A stretch of 27,116 bases of DNA from JBELMB01 sp042088665 (GTDB lineage: Bacteria; Pseudomonadota; Alphaproteobacteria; Rhodobacterales; Rhodobacteraceae). The notes beneath the pieces are model-generated. The model did not search any database and had not been told where the DNA came from. It saw only the letters and a program-made list of their open reading frames with translations. Below, one piece after another: positions 1-8,075 of the stretch (position 1 is its first letter; every line of letters begins with the position of its first letter). The translations under genes were made by a program, and so were the position numbers. The DNA lies in assembly GCA_042088665.1 (NCBI GenBank), contig JBELMB010000059.1, positions 1 to 27,116 on the forward strand, read 5' to 3'.

Positions 1-2
1 AG

Positions 3-440
3 CGGCTGGATTCGATCTGCCGCATTTCCGTCAAGGAAGCACGCAACGGCGATCGCATGTTGACCGGCCATGCGCTGATTGCGCCCGGCAACATGCACAC
101 GCTGCTCACCCGCAGCGGCGCGCACTACGGGGTTGAGGTCCGCGATGGCCCGCTTGTCTCCCGCCACAGGCCCTCGGTTGATGTGCTGTTCCGTTCGGTC
201 GCCCGGACGGCGGGCAAGAACGCCATCGGGGTCATCATGACCGGCATGGGGGATGACGGTGCCAAGGGCCTGAGCGAAATGGCACAGGCCGGGGCGCACA
301 CCATTGGCCAGGACGAAGCCACCTGCGTCGTCTACGGCATGCCGAAAGAGGCGATGAAGGCCGGTGGCGTGCAAAAGGAATTGCCGCTGCCAAAGATCGC
401 GGCCGAAGTCCTGTCACAAAGCAACCTGCGCAACCCGTGA
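3..440 (+). CDS. cheB: CheB protein-glutamate methylesterase, C-terminal fragment (5' end outside window)
   Basis: CheB removes methyl groups from chemoreceptor glutamates and deamidates glutamines, resetting chemotaxis signalling in the cytoplasm. The reading frame is open from the window edge, so the gene starts upstream and only about 145 C-terminal residues are present. The first residues read RLDSICRISVKEA, which is the conserved CheB stretch just after the catalytic histidine. GHALIAPGNMH follows, then the MTGMGDDGAKG motif around residues 78-88, whose aspartate completes the Ser-His-Asp triad in this family. The GQDEATCVVYGMP segment near the end is also typical. The catalytic serine, histidine and any receiver domain must lie upstream. 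An ATG at 57 lies inside the domain and is not the start. Whether this is a stand-alone CheB or part of a CheB-CheR fusion cannot be seen, but the stop at 440 shows that nothing is fused downstream. Confidence 0.93.
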   Translation, partial: RLDSICRISVKEARNGDRMLTGHALIAPGNMHTLLTRSGAHYGVEVRDGPLVSRHRPSVDVLFRSVARTAGKNAIGVIMTGMGDDGAKGLSEMAQAGAHTIGQDEATCVVYGMPKEAMKAGGVQKELPLPKIAAEVLSQSNLRNP

Positions 441-533
441 CCGTGGTTTGGCTTTCGACGTCGCCGGCGCGCTTGTCGATGGCCACCGAGGCGCGCGTTT
501 CCCAAGCGACGACATGATGGGAAGGAGATCCCG

Positions 534-959
534 ATGACGGATTCAACCGCTTTGCAAGAGGGACCTGCCAAGCCCCGGACCAGAGGCAGACCGCCTGCGG
601 TCCGCCTGTCCGAACAAAGCTGGGCGCAACTCGCCACCCTGTGGCGAGACCCCGCTGTTGACGGTGCCGAGATCATTGATGCCGCCTGTCTTGTGATGCA
701 GCAGGACCCCGGCGAAAAGAAGGCGCGCGAGCGGGTGCGCCTCCGCCTGCACCGCAAGTTCGGACCGCGCGACGTAGGATCGGTGTCGCGCCGCGCCACC
801 GGGCAGCGGCCAGAGGACCTGCGCGGCGCCGGCTGGAAATGGGCGCTGTGTTACGAGGGTGAGCTGCTCGCCCTGACGACCAACCCCTTTGACGCCGCAC
901 GTTGGGCGCGGCAGTCTCTGGGAGAGGTCTGGGATCTCGCGCGGCCGGATCCGCGCTGA
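534..959 (+). CDS. Uncharacterised 141-residue basic protein with an AT-hook-like N-terminus
   Basis: I do not recognise a named family. The start is well supported by AAGGAG at 522-527, seven bases before the ATG. The N-terminus is disordered-looking and basic, with TRGRPPAV at about residues 16-23 resembling an AT-hook core. A probably helical acidic stretch (LSEQSWAQLATLWRDPAVDGAEIID) is interrupted here only for description. A strongly basic segment follows (residues about 62-86, rich in Arg and Lys), then a tryptophan-rich C-terminus (GWKWALCYEGELLA). There is no signal peptide and no membrane segment. It lies 93 bases after cheB on the same strand, so co-transcription is possible but unproven. 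A small nucleic-acid-binding or regulatory protein is plausible from charge alone. The codon pattern and ribosome binding site support a real gene more strongly than any functional guess. Confidence 0.7.
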   Translation: MTDSTALQEGPAKPRTRGRPPAVRLSEQSWAQLATLWRDPAVDGAEIIDAACLVMQQDPGEKKARERVRLRLHRKFGPRDVGSVSRRATGQRPEDLRGAGWKWALCYEGELLALTTNPFDAARWARQSLGEVWDLARPDPR

Positions 960-1695
960 CCGTTTTCGAAGAGGTTCCTAAACCTAGGATTTTGCAAGGA
1001 TGGGCAGATACACGACACGCCCGGCAGATTTCTTCTGTCGAGGGGTTGGCCCTCTGTTCTGGAGGCATTTGTGACGCGTCGAAGGATAAGGGCCTTCGGC
1101 CCGGTTTGCGCAGCCACATCTGCCCGGCTCACCTTTGCAGGGCTGTTCCTGCCAAAAGCCCGCGCCTTACCGTGTTCGGTCCGTTGGCGGGGCTGGCTTG
1201 GCTGTTGCCTCTAGACCCAGGTGCTTTTGTTGCTCAGGCTGGGGGCCGGGATTATGCGGCTTTGGAATTTCGAAATCCGATCCAAGGCAGGGCACAGATC
1301 TCGCGGTGGTCTGGATCGTGGATCCATTTTTCCAAATGCCGCCACATGGTCCGGACGGGCAAGAGCCACCTGCCGCGAACAGCCATCCAAGGGGCGCATC
1401 GCGCCACAAGCGTGGTCGTGTTGGTGGCGCGCGGCGCCGCGCATGATCAATCCGGCCCCGGTCCGCCGCAACCTGACACCGCGGAAAACCGACCAGACAG
1501 GTCTCGCATCGACTGCGCCAAATGGCCAATGAGGTCCTGATCTGGTCAGACTCGCCAAGCCATGTCTTGACCAGTGCCGTAGCACCCGGGCAATGCGCGA
1601 CGGATGTCGCAAGGGGGACAAGACAGCCCGTGCGCTTTGTGCGATCTGCGGTATGGTTGCCGCAACGATCTATGAGTTCTCCGAAAGGGTCCGCA
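960..1695 (+). other. Gene-free stretch of about 735 bases between the small protein and the alcohol dehydrogenase
   Basis: Open frames exist on both strands (for example 902-1540 + and 1211-1621 -). None has a convincing ribosome binding site or residues I can match to a family, and none continues the flanking genes in a sensible way. The protein-like frames are rich in Arg, Pro, Cys and Trp, as expected from GC-rich non-coding DNA. The stretch may hold the promoter for the dehydrogenase gene or the remains of a decayed gene, but I cannot identify either. Confidence 0.5.
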
Positions 1696-2736
1696 ATGAA
1701 AGCTGTTCTTTTCTCAGCCTTCGAAGCACCACCAGAGCTGGTCACAGTGGATGACCCGACACCGCCCCCCCACGGGGTGGTCGTGCAGGTTGCCGCCACC
1801 GGGGTTTGCCGCAGTGACTGGCACGGGTGGATGGGGCATGACGATGACATCTCGCTGCCGCATGTGCCGGGGCATGAGTTCGCGGGCACCGTTGCGGCGG
1901 TCGGCGGGCTGGTGCGCAACTGGCGCGTCGGCGACCGGGTCACCGTGCCGTTCATCTCCGGTTGCGGCGCCTGCCCCGAGTGCCACGCGGGCCACCAGCA
2001 AGTCTGCGAACAACAGACGCAGCCCGGCTTCACGCATTGGGGATCCTTCGCCGAATATGTCGCCGTGCATCATGCGGATCTGAACCTTGTGGCCCTGCCT
2101 GAGAGCATGGGCTTCGACACGGCGGCCAGCCTTGGCTGTCGCTTTGCCACGTCCTTTCGCGCGGTCGTCGATCAGGGGCGGGTCAGTGCTGGTGAATGGG
2201 TGGCGGTGCATGGTTGCGGGGGCGTCGGCCTCTCGGCCGTGATGATCGCCAATGCGCTTGGCGCAAACGTGGTGGCCGTCGATATCGCCGATGACAAGCT
2301 CGAAATGGCCCGCAGTCTGGGTGCTGTGGCGCATGTGAACGCCGGGCAAACGGCGGATGTGCCCGAGGCCGTGCGCGAGATCACCCGGGACGGCGCGCAT
2401 CTGTCGCTGGATGCGCTGGGCCATCCGGAAACCTGCTGGAACTCCGTGCTGAACCTGCGCCGTCGGGGCCGGCACGTGCAGGTTGGCCTGCTTCTGGGTG
2501 CACAGGCCAATCCGCCCTTGCCCATGGCCCGCGTGATCGGGTGGGAACTGGAGATCCTCGGCAGCCACGGCATGCAGGCCCATCGCTATGGCGCGATGCT
2601 GGACATGGTGCGCAGCGGCAAGCTGGACCCGGCGCGCCTCGTGGGTCAGCGGATCTCGCTGGCGCAGGCGCCTGCCGCGCTCATGGGGATGGACCGGTTC
2701 GAGGCCGTCGGCGCGACCGTGGTCACGCGGTTCTGA
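1696..2736 (+). CDS. Zinc-dependent alcohol dehydrogenase (medium-chain dehydrogenase/reductase family)
   Basis: Predicted cytoplasmic NAD-linked oxidoreductase of 346 residues, the usual length for the family. The frame stays open upstream to 1522, but MKAVLF at 1696 is the typical family N-terminus, so I place the start there; AAAGG at 1684-1688 is a modest ribosome binding site. Catalytic zinc ligands are visible as Cys38 (GVCRSDWHGW), His60-Glu61 (PGHEF) and Cys148 (LGCRFATSF). The structural-zinc loop has Cys90, Cys93, Cys96 and Cys104. The nucleotide-binding motif GCGGVG is at 173-178, and Asp196 at the end of the next strand suggests NAD rather than NADP. The substrate cannot be read from sequence. 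The DUF3604 gene follows after 66 bases, so the two may be one transcript and may share a substrate pathway. Confidence 0.92.
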   Translation: MKAVLFSAFEAPPELVTVDDPTPPPHGVVVQVAATGVCRSDWHGWMGHDDDISLPHVPGHEFAGTVAAVGGLVRNWRVGDRVTVPFISGCGACPECHAGHQQVCEQQTQPGFTHWGSFAEYVAVHHADLNLVALPESMGFDTAASLGCRFATSFRAVVDQGRVSAGEWVAVHGCGGVGLSAVMIANALGANVVAVDIADDKLEMARSLGAVAHVNAGQTADVPEAVREITRDGAHLSLDALGHPETCWNSVLNLRRRGRHVQVGLLLGAQANPPLPMARVIGWELEILGSHGMQAHRYGAMLDMVRSGKLDPARLVGQRISLAQAPAALMGMDRFEAVGATVVTRF

Positions 2737-2802
2737 ACCGCTGAGAGGCCGACGGGACCACGCTGCCCTGAGATGAACGCCCGCTGCAACGGAGCCAATG
2801 AG

Positions 2803-5106
2803 ATGAAACCGCAGATCCCCCCAAACCCCGTGCGCCGCGACCTGATGGGCGAAAACGCCCCCTCCGTCTGGCCGGGCGAAGACCCCTCGCTTTATGGCTC
2901 CGCCACGCTCAGCCCGACGGGTGCGGTGGAGACGCGCAGTTTTCAGACCTTTACCGTCACGTACACGGTCGGGCGCTTGGGTCTGGATGACACAGGCGCG
3001 ATCCGTGTGTCGTTCCGGTTGGTGACCGATGCGGGCCTTGCCCAGACCGGCGATCCGGGCGCGGCGAACTTTGTCACGGCCCGGACAACGGGGCAGGGCG
3101 CCATCTCCTTGCGGATCGGACGCGAAGGTCCGCGGCCCTGGAACACAACGGTGACAGCGCAATTGAACGGTGGCTATCTCAGCGAAGGGGACCAGATCGT
3201 GCTGACCTTTGGCGATACCTCGCAGGGCGGGCCGGGGATGCGGATGCAGACCTTTGCCGAACATGGGTATGAGTTCCGCATCGCCACGGATGTACAGGCG
3301 ACGAACAACTTTCTGCCGTTGCCGCAACAATTCGCAGTGCCGGTGGTGGCCGGTGAGGCCGTGCTCTGGCGGGCGGTCCTGCCGACGCTGCGGCGCCCGG
3401 GCGAGCCCTTTCATCTCGGGCTCAAGGCCGAGGATGCGCATGGCAACCCCACCACGCAGGCGGGTGGGCGCCTGCGCTTTTTGCCCAGCCTGCCGGTGGA
3501 GGGGCTGGTGGCGGAATGCGCCTACGACGCCTCGGCCCGGGCCATGTGTTTCGACGGGCTCCGCGTCGCCACGCCGGGGGAGCTGTGGATCAAGGTGATG
3601 GTCGATGACAGGCTGGTCTGCGAGGCCGGGCCGCTTGTCATCGCAGACAGCCCGCACGCCCATTTCTGGGGCGATCTGCATGGCCAGACCGGCGAGACCG
3701 TCGGCGTGAACACGATCGAGAGCTACTTCGACTTTGCGCGCAACAAGGCCTTTCTGGATGTCTCTGCGCATCAGGGCAATGATTTCCAGATCACGCCTGC
3801 CTTCTGGGACAAGCTCAACGGGCTGACGGCGCAATGGCACGAGCCCGGTCGGTTCACCGTCTTTCCGGGATATGAGTGGTCCGGCAACACCGCAGTGGGT
3901 GGCGACCACAATGTCTTTTTCGCCGAAGAAGGCCGCGAGATCCGGCGCTGCAGCCATGCCTTGCTGGAAGACCGCAGCCAGATCGGCACCGACGCCCATA
4001 CGCTGAGCGACCTGTTTGATGCGCTGCGAGGCACGGATACGGTGATCTATGGCCATGTGGGCGGGCGTTACTGCAACATCCATTACGACCATGATCCGGT
4101 GCTGGAAACCTCGGTCGAGGTGCACTCTGCATGGGGCACGTTTGAATGGGTGCTGACCGATGGGTTTGCGCTGGGGCGGCGTGTCGGTGTGGTCTGCAAT
4201 AGCGACGGCCACAAGGGGCGCCCGGGGGCCAGCTATCCCGGCGCGTCGGAGTTTGGCGCTTATGGCGGGCTGACCTGCTTTCTGACCGACCGCAACGACC
4301 GGCCCGAGATCATGGAGGCGCAGCGGCGGCGTCACCACTACGGCACCACCGGGTGTCGCATGTACATGGCGGTGACGGCAGATTTGCCCGACGGATCAGA
4401 GGTCTTCACGCGCAACCCTGCCGTCGTGCGCGACGCGCCGCGGCACCCGGCGCGCACCGCGATCATGGGCGATATCATCCGCGTGGCCGGCGACCATCTG
4501 GAGCTGTCGCTGGACCTGCGCGCGCATGCAGGGTTGGAACGGATCGAGATCCGGCGCGGCGCTGACGTGCTTGAGACGCTGCGCCCCTATGCCGCCGCCG
4601 ATCTGGGCAGCCGCTTGCGGGTTCTGTGGTCCGGGGCAGAATACCGTGGCCGCGGGCGCAACACCCGCTGGGCCGGTCGTATGACATTTGACGGGGCAGA
4701 GATCACCCGGATGGAGCCCATAAATGCCTGGAACGATGATCGTCTTTTGCGCCAAAGCGGCTGCGACAGCGTCATCTTTGACGCGGTGACGACCGGCAAT
4801 TTCATGGGCTTTGACGCATGGATCGCGGCGGGGGCGGGCGCGCGCCTGCACGCGCGGACCAACCGTGGGGATCTGGATCTGGACCTGTCCGGGATCGGGG
4901 TGGCGCCGGTTGTTCTGGACGCGGGCGGATTGGACCGCAAGCTGAGCGTGCAACGCCTGCCTGACGATCCGCTGCCGCGCGCCTTTGCAACCAAGCGCCG
5001 CATCGCGCTGCTGCCAGAGGGCGACACGCCGCTTTGGATCGCAGTGACAACAGAGGACGGGTTTCAGGCCTGGTCGAGCCCGATCTATGCCATTCCTTCT
5101 GACTGA
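2803..5106 (+). CDS. DUF3604 family protein (PHP-like metal-binding domain)
   Basis: A 767-residue protein with no signal peptide or membrane segment. The frame opens at 2773, but the ATG at 2803 has GGAG at 2791-2794 at good spacing, so I prefer it. Residues 1-285 are a beta-rich N-terminal region. The DUF3604 core begins with HFWGDLHGQTGE at about 287 and continues with SAHQGND, FPGYEWSG, GGDHNVFF, IYGHVGGR, EVHSAWGTFEW and CNSDGHKGRPG. Paired His/Asp/Glu residues arranged this way resemble the metal site of PHP phosphoesterases. The remaining 250 residues are beta-rich and carry no motif that I know. Biochemical function in this family is poorly defined; hydrolysis by a multi-metal site is the natural guess. 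It sits 66 bases after the alcohol dehydrogenase and just before the divergent-function LysR gene. Family assignment is firm, function is not. Confidence 0.87.
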   Translation: MKPQIPPNPVRRDLMGENAPSVWPGEDPSLYGSATLSPTGAVETRSFQTFTVTYTVGRLGLDDTGAIRVSFRLVTDAGLAQTGDPGAANFVTARTTGQGAISLRIGREGPRPWNTTVTAQLNGGYLSEGDQIVLTFGDTSQGGPGMRMQTFAEHGYEFRIATDVQATNNFLPLPQQFAVPVVAGEAVLWRAVLPTLRRPGEPFHLGLKAEDAHGNPTTQAGGRLRFLPSLPVEGLVAECAYDASARAMCFDGLRVATPGELWIKVMVDDRLVCEAGPLVIADSPHAHFWGDLHGQTGETVGVNTIESYFDFARNKAFLDVSAHQGNDFQITPAFWDKLNGLTAQWHEPGRFTVFPGYEWSGNTAVGGDHNVFFAEEGREIRRCSHALLEDRSQIGTDAHTLSDLFDALRGTDTVIYGHVGGRYCNIHYDHDPVLETSVEVHSAWGTFEWVLTDGFALGRRVGVVCNSDGHKGRPGASYPGASEFGAYGGLTCFLTDRNDRPEIMEAQRRRHHYGTTGCRMYMAVTADLPDGSEVFTRNPAVVRDAPRHPARTAIMGDIIRVAGDHLELSLDLRAHAGLERIEIRRGADVLETLRPYAAADLGSRLRVLWSGAEYRGRGRNTRWAGRMTFDGAEITRMEPINAWNDDRLLRQSGCDSVIFDAVTTGNFMGFDAWIAAGAGARLHARTNRGDLDLDLSGIGVAPVVLDAGGLDRKLSVQRLPDDPLPRAFATKRRIALLPEGDTPLWIAVTTEDGFQAWSSPIYAIPSD

Positions 5107-5205
5107 ACAGATGTGCCGATCGGTCTGGCGTGCCGCATCCTTGCGCCTCTGTATCGGTCGTCTGACGGTGCTTTGTCGCGGTCAAAACAACCTGGGGCGC
5201 GGCGC

Positions 5206-6099
5206 ATGATCCGTCTGAATTTCGAACAGCTTCGGGCGTTCCTCAGCGTCGTGCGGTCCGGTGGCGTGATGCGCGCTGCGCAGGCGCTGCACCTGACGCA
5301 GCCAGCGGTGACCGCGCGGATCAAGGCGCTCGAAGAGACCATCGGCACGCCGCTTTTCGATCGCAGCGCCCGCAACGCGAAACTGACCAAGCGCGGCGAG
5401 ATGCTGTTGCAATACGCGCAAAAGCTCGAAGCGCTGGCAGATCAGATCGAACGGGACGTGGTTGACCCCTCCGGTGTCGAGAGCCAGCTGCGCATCGGTG
5501 CCTCCGAGACCATCGCGCAAAGCTGGCTACCGGAGTTTGTCTCTGAGCTCAACGCGCGCTATCCGGGCCTGCGGATCGAGCTGAACGTCGACGTCTCTGT
5601 CAACCTGCGCAACGCGCTCTTGTCGCGAGAGATCGACCTCGCCTTCCTGTTGGGGCCGGTGTCTGACTTCTCCGTCGACAACGTGGTGTTGCCGCCCTTC
5701 GCGCTGGATTGGTACACGTCCGCGAAGACCCCCGGCGCGCCGGAGGACGCGCCTGTCCTGTTTGGCAAGCCGGTCGTGACCTATGCCAGAAACACCCGCC
5801 CTTTCAGGGAGTTGAGTGAAGCGGTGCAGGCGCGCATCGGGCCGGACGTGCTGCTGTTTCCATCGTCTTCGCTGTCGGCGGCCATGCGGCTGGTTGCCTC
5901 GGGGCTTGGGGTTTCGGCGCTGCCGAGGTCGTTGGCAGAGCCATTGGTCGCGGCGGGGGAGTTGGTGCAATTCGACCCCGGATGGGTGCCAAAGCCGCTG
6001 GAGTTCACCGCCAGCTTTGTCGCCGATCCGCCCAGTCACATCACGCAGACCGCCTCTCAGATCGCGCGCGAAGTCGCGGAGACGCACGCAGGTGTATAA
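5206..6099 (+). CDS. LysR-type transcriptional regulator
   Basis: A 297-residue DNA-binding regulator of ordinary LysR length. The frame can be read from a GTG at 5113, but the ATG at 5206 begins MIRLNFEQLRAFLSVV, the standard LysR N-terminus, so this start is preferred; its ribosome binding site is weak. The winged helix-turn-helix is at residues 6-65, with AAQALHLTQPAVTARIKALE as the recognition region and GTPLFDRS after it. Residues 90-297 form the periplasmic-binding-protein-like effector domain (LRIGASETIAQSWLP onward). It lies 98 bases upstream of, and in the same direction as, the DUF1445-TRAP-hydantoinase operon, with palindromic sequence in between. The most likely role is effector-dependent control of that operon, with the operon's substrate or product as inducer. 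Control of the upstream dehydrogenase/DUF3604 pair is also possible. Confidence 0.93.
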   Translation: MIRLNFEQLRAFLSVVRSGGVMRAAQALHLTQPAVTARIKALEETIGTPLFDRSARNAKLTKRGEMLLQYAQKLEALADQIERDVVDPSGVESQLRIGASETIAQSWLPEFVSELNARYPGLRIELNVDVSVNLRNALLSREIDLAFLLGPVSDFSVDNVVLPPFALDWYTSAKTPGAPEDAPVLFGKPVVTYARNTRPFRELSEAVQARIGPDVLLFPSSSLSAAMRLVASGLGVSALPRSLAEPLVAAGELVQFDPGWVPKPLEFTASFVADPPSHITQTASQIAREVAETHAGV

Positions 6100-6105
6100 A
6101 TAAAT

Positions 6106-6139
6106 TTGATGTATCTGGCTGAGAATCATTGATTTGACC
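6106..6139 (+). promoter_or_regulatory. Candidate LysR operator/promoter region
   Basis: The 98-base gap between the LysR gene and the DUF1445 gene is AT-rich at its 5' end. It holds an 11-base perfect inverted repeat, AATCA-T-TGATT (6124-6134), and a smaller GAT-N2-ATC a few bases before it. LysR regulators usually bind short dyads of the T-N11-A type near the genes they control. TTGACC at 6134-6139 could be a -35 element, but no convincing -10 follows, so the promoter assignment is tentative. Confidence 0.35.
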
Positions 6140-6197
6140 AAGAGGCGGTCGCTCTCCAATCTGCACGTCAACTCGGACGCCTTGGAGATCAACAGCC

Positions 6198-7016
6198 ATG
6201 AACACCACTTTCGAGGCCATGCGGTCCATGTCCGTCGAGGCGGCGCGTGCGGCGATCCGCGAGGGGGCCTATGCCCGCCACACCGCGGGACTGGCCGCCG
6301 GTCGTCTGCAAGCCAACCTCGTGGTTCTGCCGCGTGATCACGCCGAAGATTTCGCCGCGTTCTGTGCTCTGAACCCACGGCCTTGTCCGCTGGTGGGTCA
6401 AACAGCGGTGGGGGATCCACTGTTTCGGACGCTGGGTGCGGATGTGGACCTGCGCAGCGATCTGCCATCTTACAACATCTACCGCGATGGTGTCCTGACC
6501 GAGCGCGTCACCGATCTGGGGCACCACTGGCGCGATGACATGATGGGATTTGCGCTGGGGTGCTCGTTTACCTTTGAAACCGCGCTGGTGAGGGCGGGCC
6601 TTCCGGTCTGGCACATCGCCAATGACACCACGGTGCCAATGTTTCGCACCAGTATTCCGCTGACCCCGGTCGGGCCCTTTCAGGGGGAAATGGTGGTCTC
6701 GATGCGGGCCTTTGCCCCCGAACATGTGGAGGAAGCCGATCGTATCTCGGCCCGCTTCCCATGGGCGCATGGCGGACCGGTGCACATCGGCGACCCGGCG
6801 GCCATCGGCATCCGCGACATCACCCAGCCCGATTGGGGCGACCCTGCACCCGTCGCGGCAGGGCAGATCCCCTGTTTCTGGGCCTGTGGCGTGACCCCGC
6901 AGTCCGTGGTGATCGACGCCCGGCTGCCCTTTGTGGTCACCCACACGCCCGGCCACATGCTGATCACCGATGTCCCCGAGGACACCGACACCCGCCCCGT
7001 TTCAAGCACCACCTGA
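6198..7016 (+). CDS. DUF1445 / D-glutamate cyclase family protein (putative hydro-lyase)
   Basis: A 272-residue soluble cytoplasmic protein, the usual length for bacterial DUF1445 (UPF0317) proteins. The start has GGAG at 6184-6187, ten bases before the ATG. Family signatures are DLGHHWRDDMMGFALGCSFT around residues 108-125, the GCSFTFE core at about 121-127, ACGVTPQ near 228-234 and HTPGHMLITD near 249-258. Bacterial members are usually annotated as putative hydro-lyases. The domain is also found in the mammalian mitochondrial D-glutamate cyclase, which converts D-glutamate to 5-oxo-D-proline, but that protein has a second C-terminal domain that is absent here. It is the first gene of the operon, 24 bases before dctP, with a 5-oxoprolinase-type enzyme at the other end. 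Work on a cyclic glutamate derivative is therefore plausible. Family confidence is high, reaction confidence moderate to low. Confidence 0.88.
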   Translation: MNTTFEAMRSMSVEAARAAIREGAYARHTAGLAAGRLQANLVVLPRDHAEDFAAFCALNPRPCPLVGQTAVGDPLFRTLGADVDLRSDLPSYNIYRDGVLTERVTDLGHHWRDDMMGFALGCSFTFETALVRAGLPVWHIANDTTVPMFRTSIPLTPVGPFQGEMVVSMRAFAPEHVEEADRISARFPWAHGGPVHIGDPAAIGIRDITQPDWGDPAPVAAGQIPCFWACGVTPQSVVIDARLPFVVTHTPGHMLITDVPEDTDTRPVSSTT

Positions 7017-7040
7017 CCAAACCAACCCGGAGATCCCAAG

Positions 7041-8075
7041 ATGAAGCACTTTCTCAGCACTGCTGCGGCCTTCGCCCTGTCGGCCACCATGGCCCTTGCC
7101 GACACGCCCACCGTGTTCACCGCTGTCGGCACATGGTCCAGCCTGACCAACTTTCAGAAACACGAACAGCCCTTCTTTGATGGCTTGGCCGAGGCATCGG
7201 ACGGGGCCATGGTCGGCAAGATCCAGTCGCAATCCGGTCTTGGCCTCAAGGGCTTTGAGATCATGCGACTGGTCAAGAACGGCGTCTTTGATTTTGCCTT
7301 TGGCCTGCCCGGCTATGTCGCAGCAGAGAATGCGATCTTTGAAGGTGCGGACCTGTCGTCGCTGACGCAGGACATCGACACCCAGCGCGCGGTGTCAGAA
7401 GCCTACTTCGACACGTTGGAGGCGGCCTTTGCCGAAATCTACAACGCCAAGCTGTTGATGCTGTATCCGTTTCCGTCGCAGACGCTGTGGTGCAATGGCG
7501 CGGTGAACGGGATGGCCGATCTCGAAGGCAAGAAGATCCGCGTCTACTCCACCACTTTGGGCGATTTCGTGCAGGGCGTGGGCGGCACCTCGGTCACGGT
7601 GGCCTTTTCCGAAGTGATCCCGGCGCTGGAAAAGGGTGTCGTGGATTGCGCGATCACCGGCACCATGTCGGCCTATACGGCCAACTGGCAGCAGGTGGCG
7701 ACCCATGCCTACACGCTGCGCGTCGGTTGGGGGCTCGCTTTTGGGGCAATGAACATGGACAAGTGGAACAGCCTTTCGGCAGAGCAGCGGGCCTTCATGC
7801 AGGGTGAGATTGCGACACTGAACGACGCCATGTGGGCCGAGACCGCGACAGAGGACGCCGTGGCCATTTCCTGCATCACAGGCGGGGCCTGTGACATCGG
7901 CGAAGCCGGAAGCATGACGTTGGTGGAACCCTCGGCTGCGGATCTCGCCTTGCGCGACAAGATCGCGACAGAGGTGGTTCTGGCCCGCTGGGCAGAGCGT
8001 TGCGGCGCCGAATGTGCCGCGAACTGGAACGCCACTGTTGGCCCGATCCTTGGTCTGAGCGCCGAGGCAAAGTAA
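7041..8075 (+). CDS. dctP: TRAP transporter solute-binding protein, DctP family
   Basis: A 344-residue periplasmic receptor that captures substrate for a sodium- or proton-driven TRAP permease. A clear signal peptide (residues 1-20, cleavage after MALA, before DTPT) and a CGGAG ribosome binding site at 7028-7032 fix the start. DctP features include FEIMRLVKNGVFDFAFGLPG, then LEGKKIRVYSTTLGDFVQ at about 160-177, where the arginine normally grips the substrate carboxylate. VAFSEVIPALEKGVVDCAIT and the NMDKWNSLSAEQRAFM segment follow. Two late cysteine pairs (ISCITGGACD and ERCGAECA) may be periplasmic disulfides. The permease subunits follow after an unusually long gap of 449 bases. The substrate is not readable directly; the operon suggests an oxoproline- or glutamate-like carboxylate, and some DctP receptors of Bordetella are known to bind pyroglutamate. 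Confidence 0.93.
   Translation: MKHFLSTAAAFALSATMALADTPTVFTAVGTWSSLTNFQKHEQPFFDGLAEASDGAMVGKIQSQSGLGLKGFEIMRLVKNGVFDFAFGLPGYVAAENAIFEGADLSSLTQDIDTQRAVSEAYFDTLEAAFAEIYNAKLLMLYPFPSQTLWCNGAVNGMADLEGKKIRVYSTTLGDFVQGVGGTSVTVAFSEVIPALEKGVVDCAITGTMSAYTANWQQVATHAYTLRVGWGLAFGAMNMDKWNSLSAEQRAFMQGEIATLNDAMWAETATEDAVAISCITGGACDIGEAGSMTLVEPSAADLALRDKIATEVVLARWAERCGAECAANWNATVGPILGLSAEAK

Noticed and set aside
972..993. Terminator after the small basic protein
   Set aside because: AGGTT-CCTA-AACCT has only a five-base AT-containing stem, and the T run is short and offset; too weak to call.
1714..4338. 874-residue open frame on the minus strand
   Set aside because: It is antisense to the dehydrogenase and DUF3604 genes, both of which have clear family motifs; its composition is that of a shadow frame.
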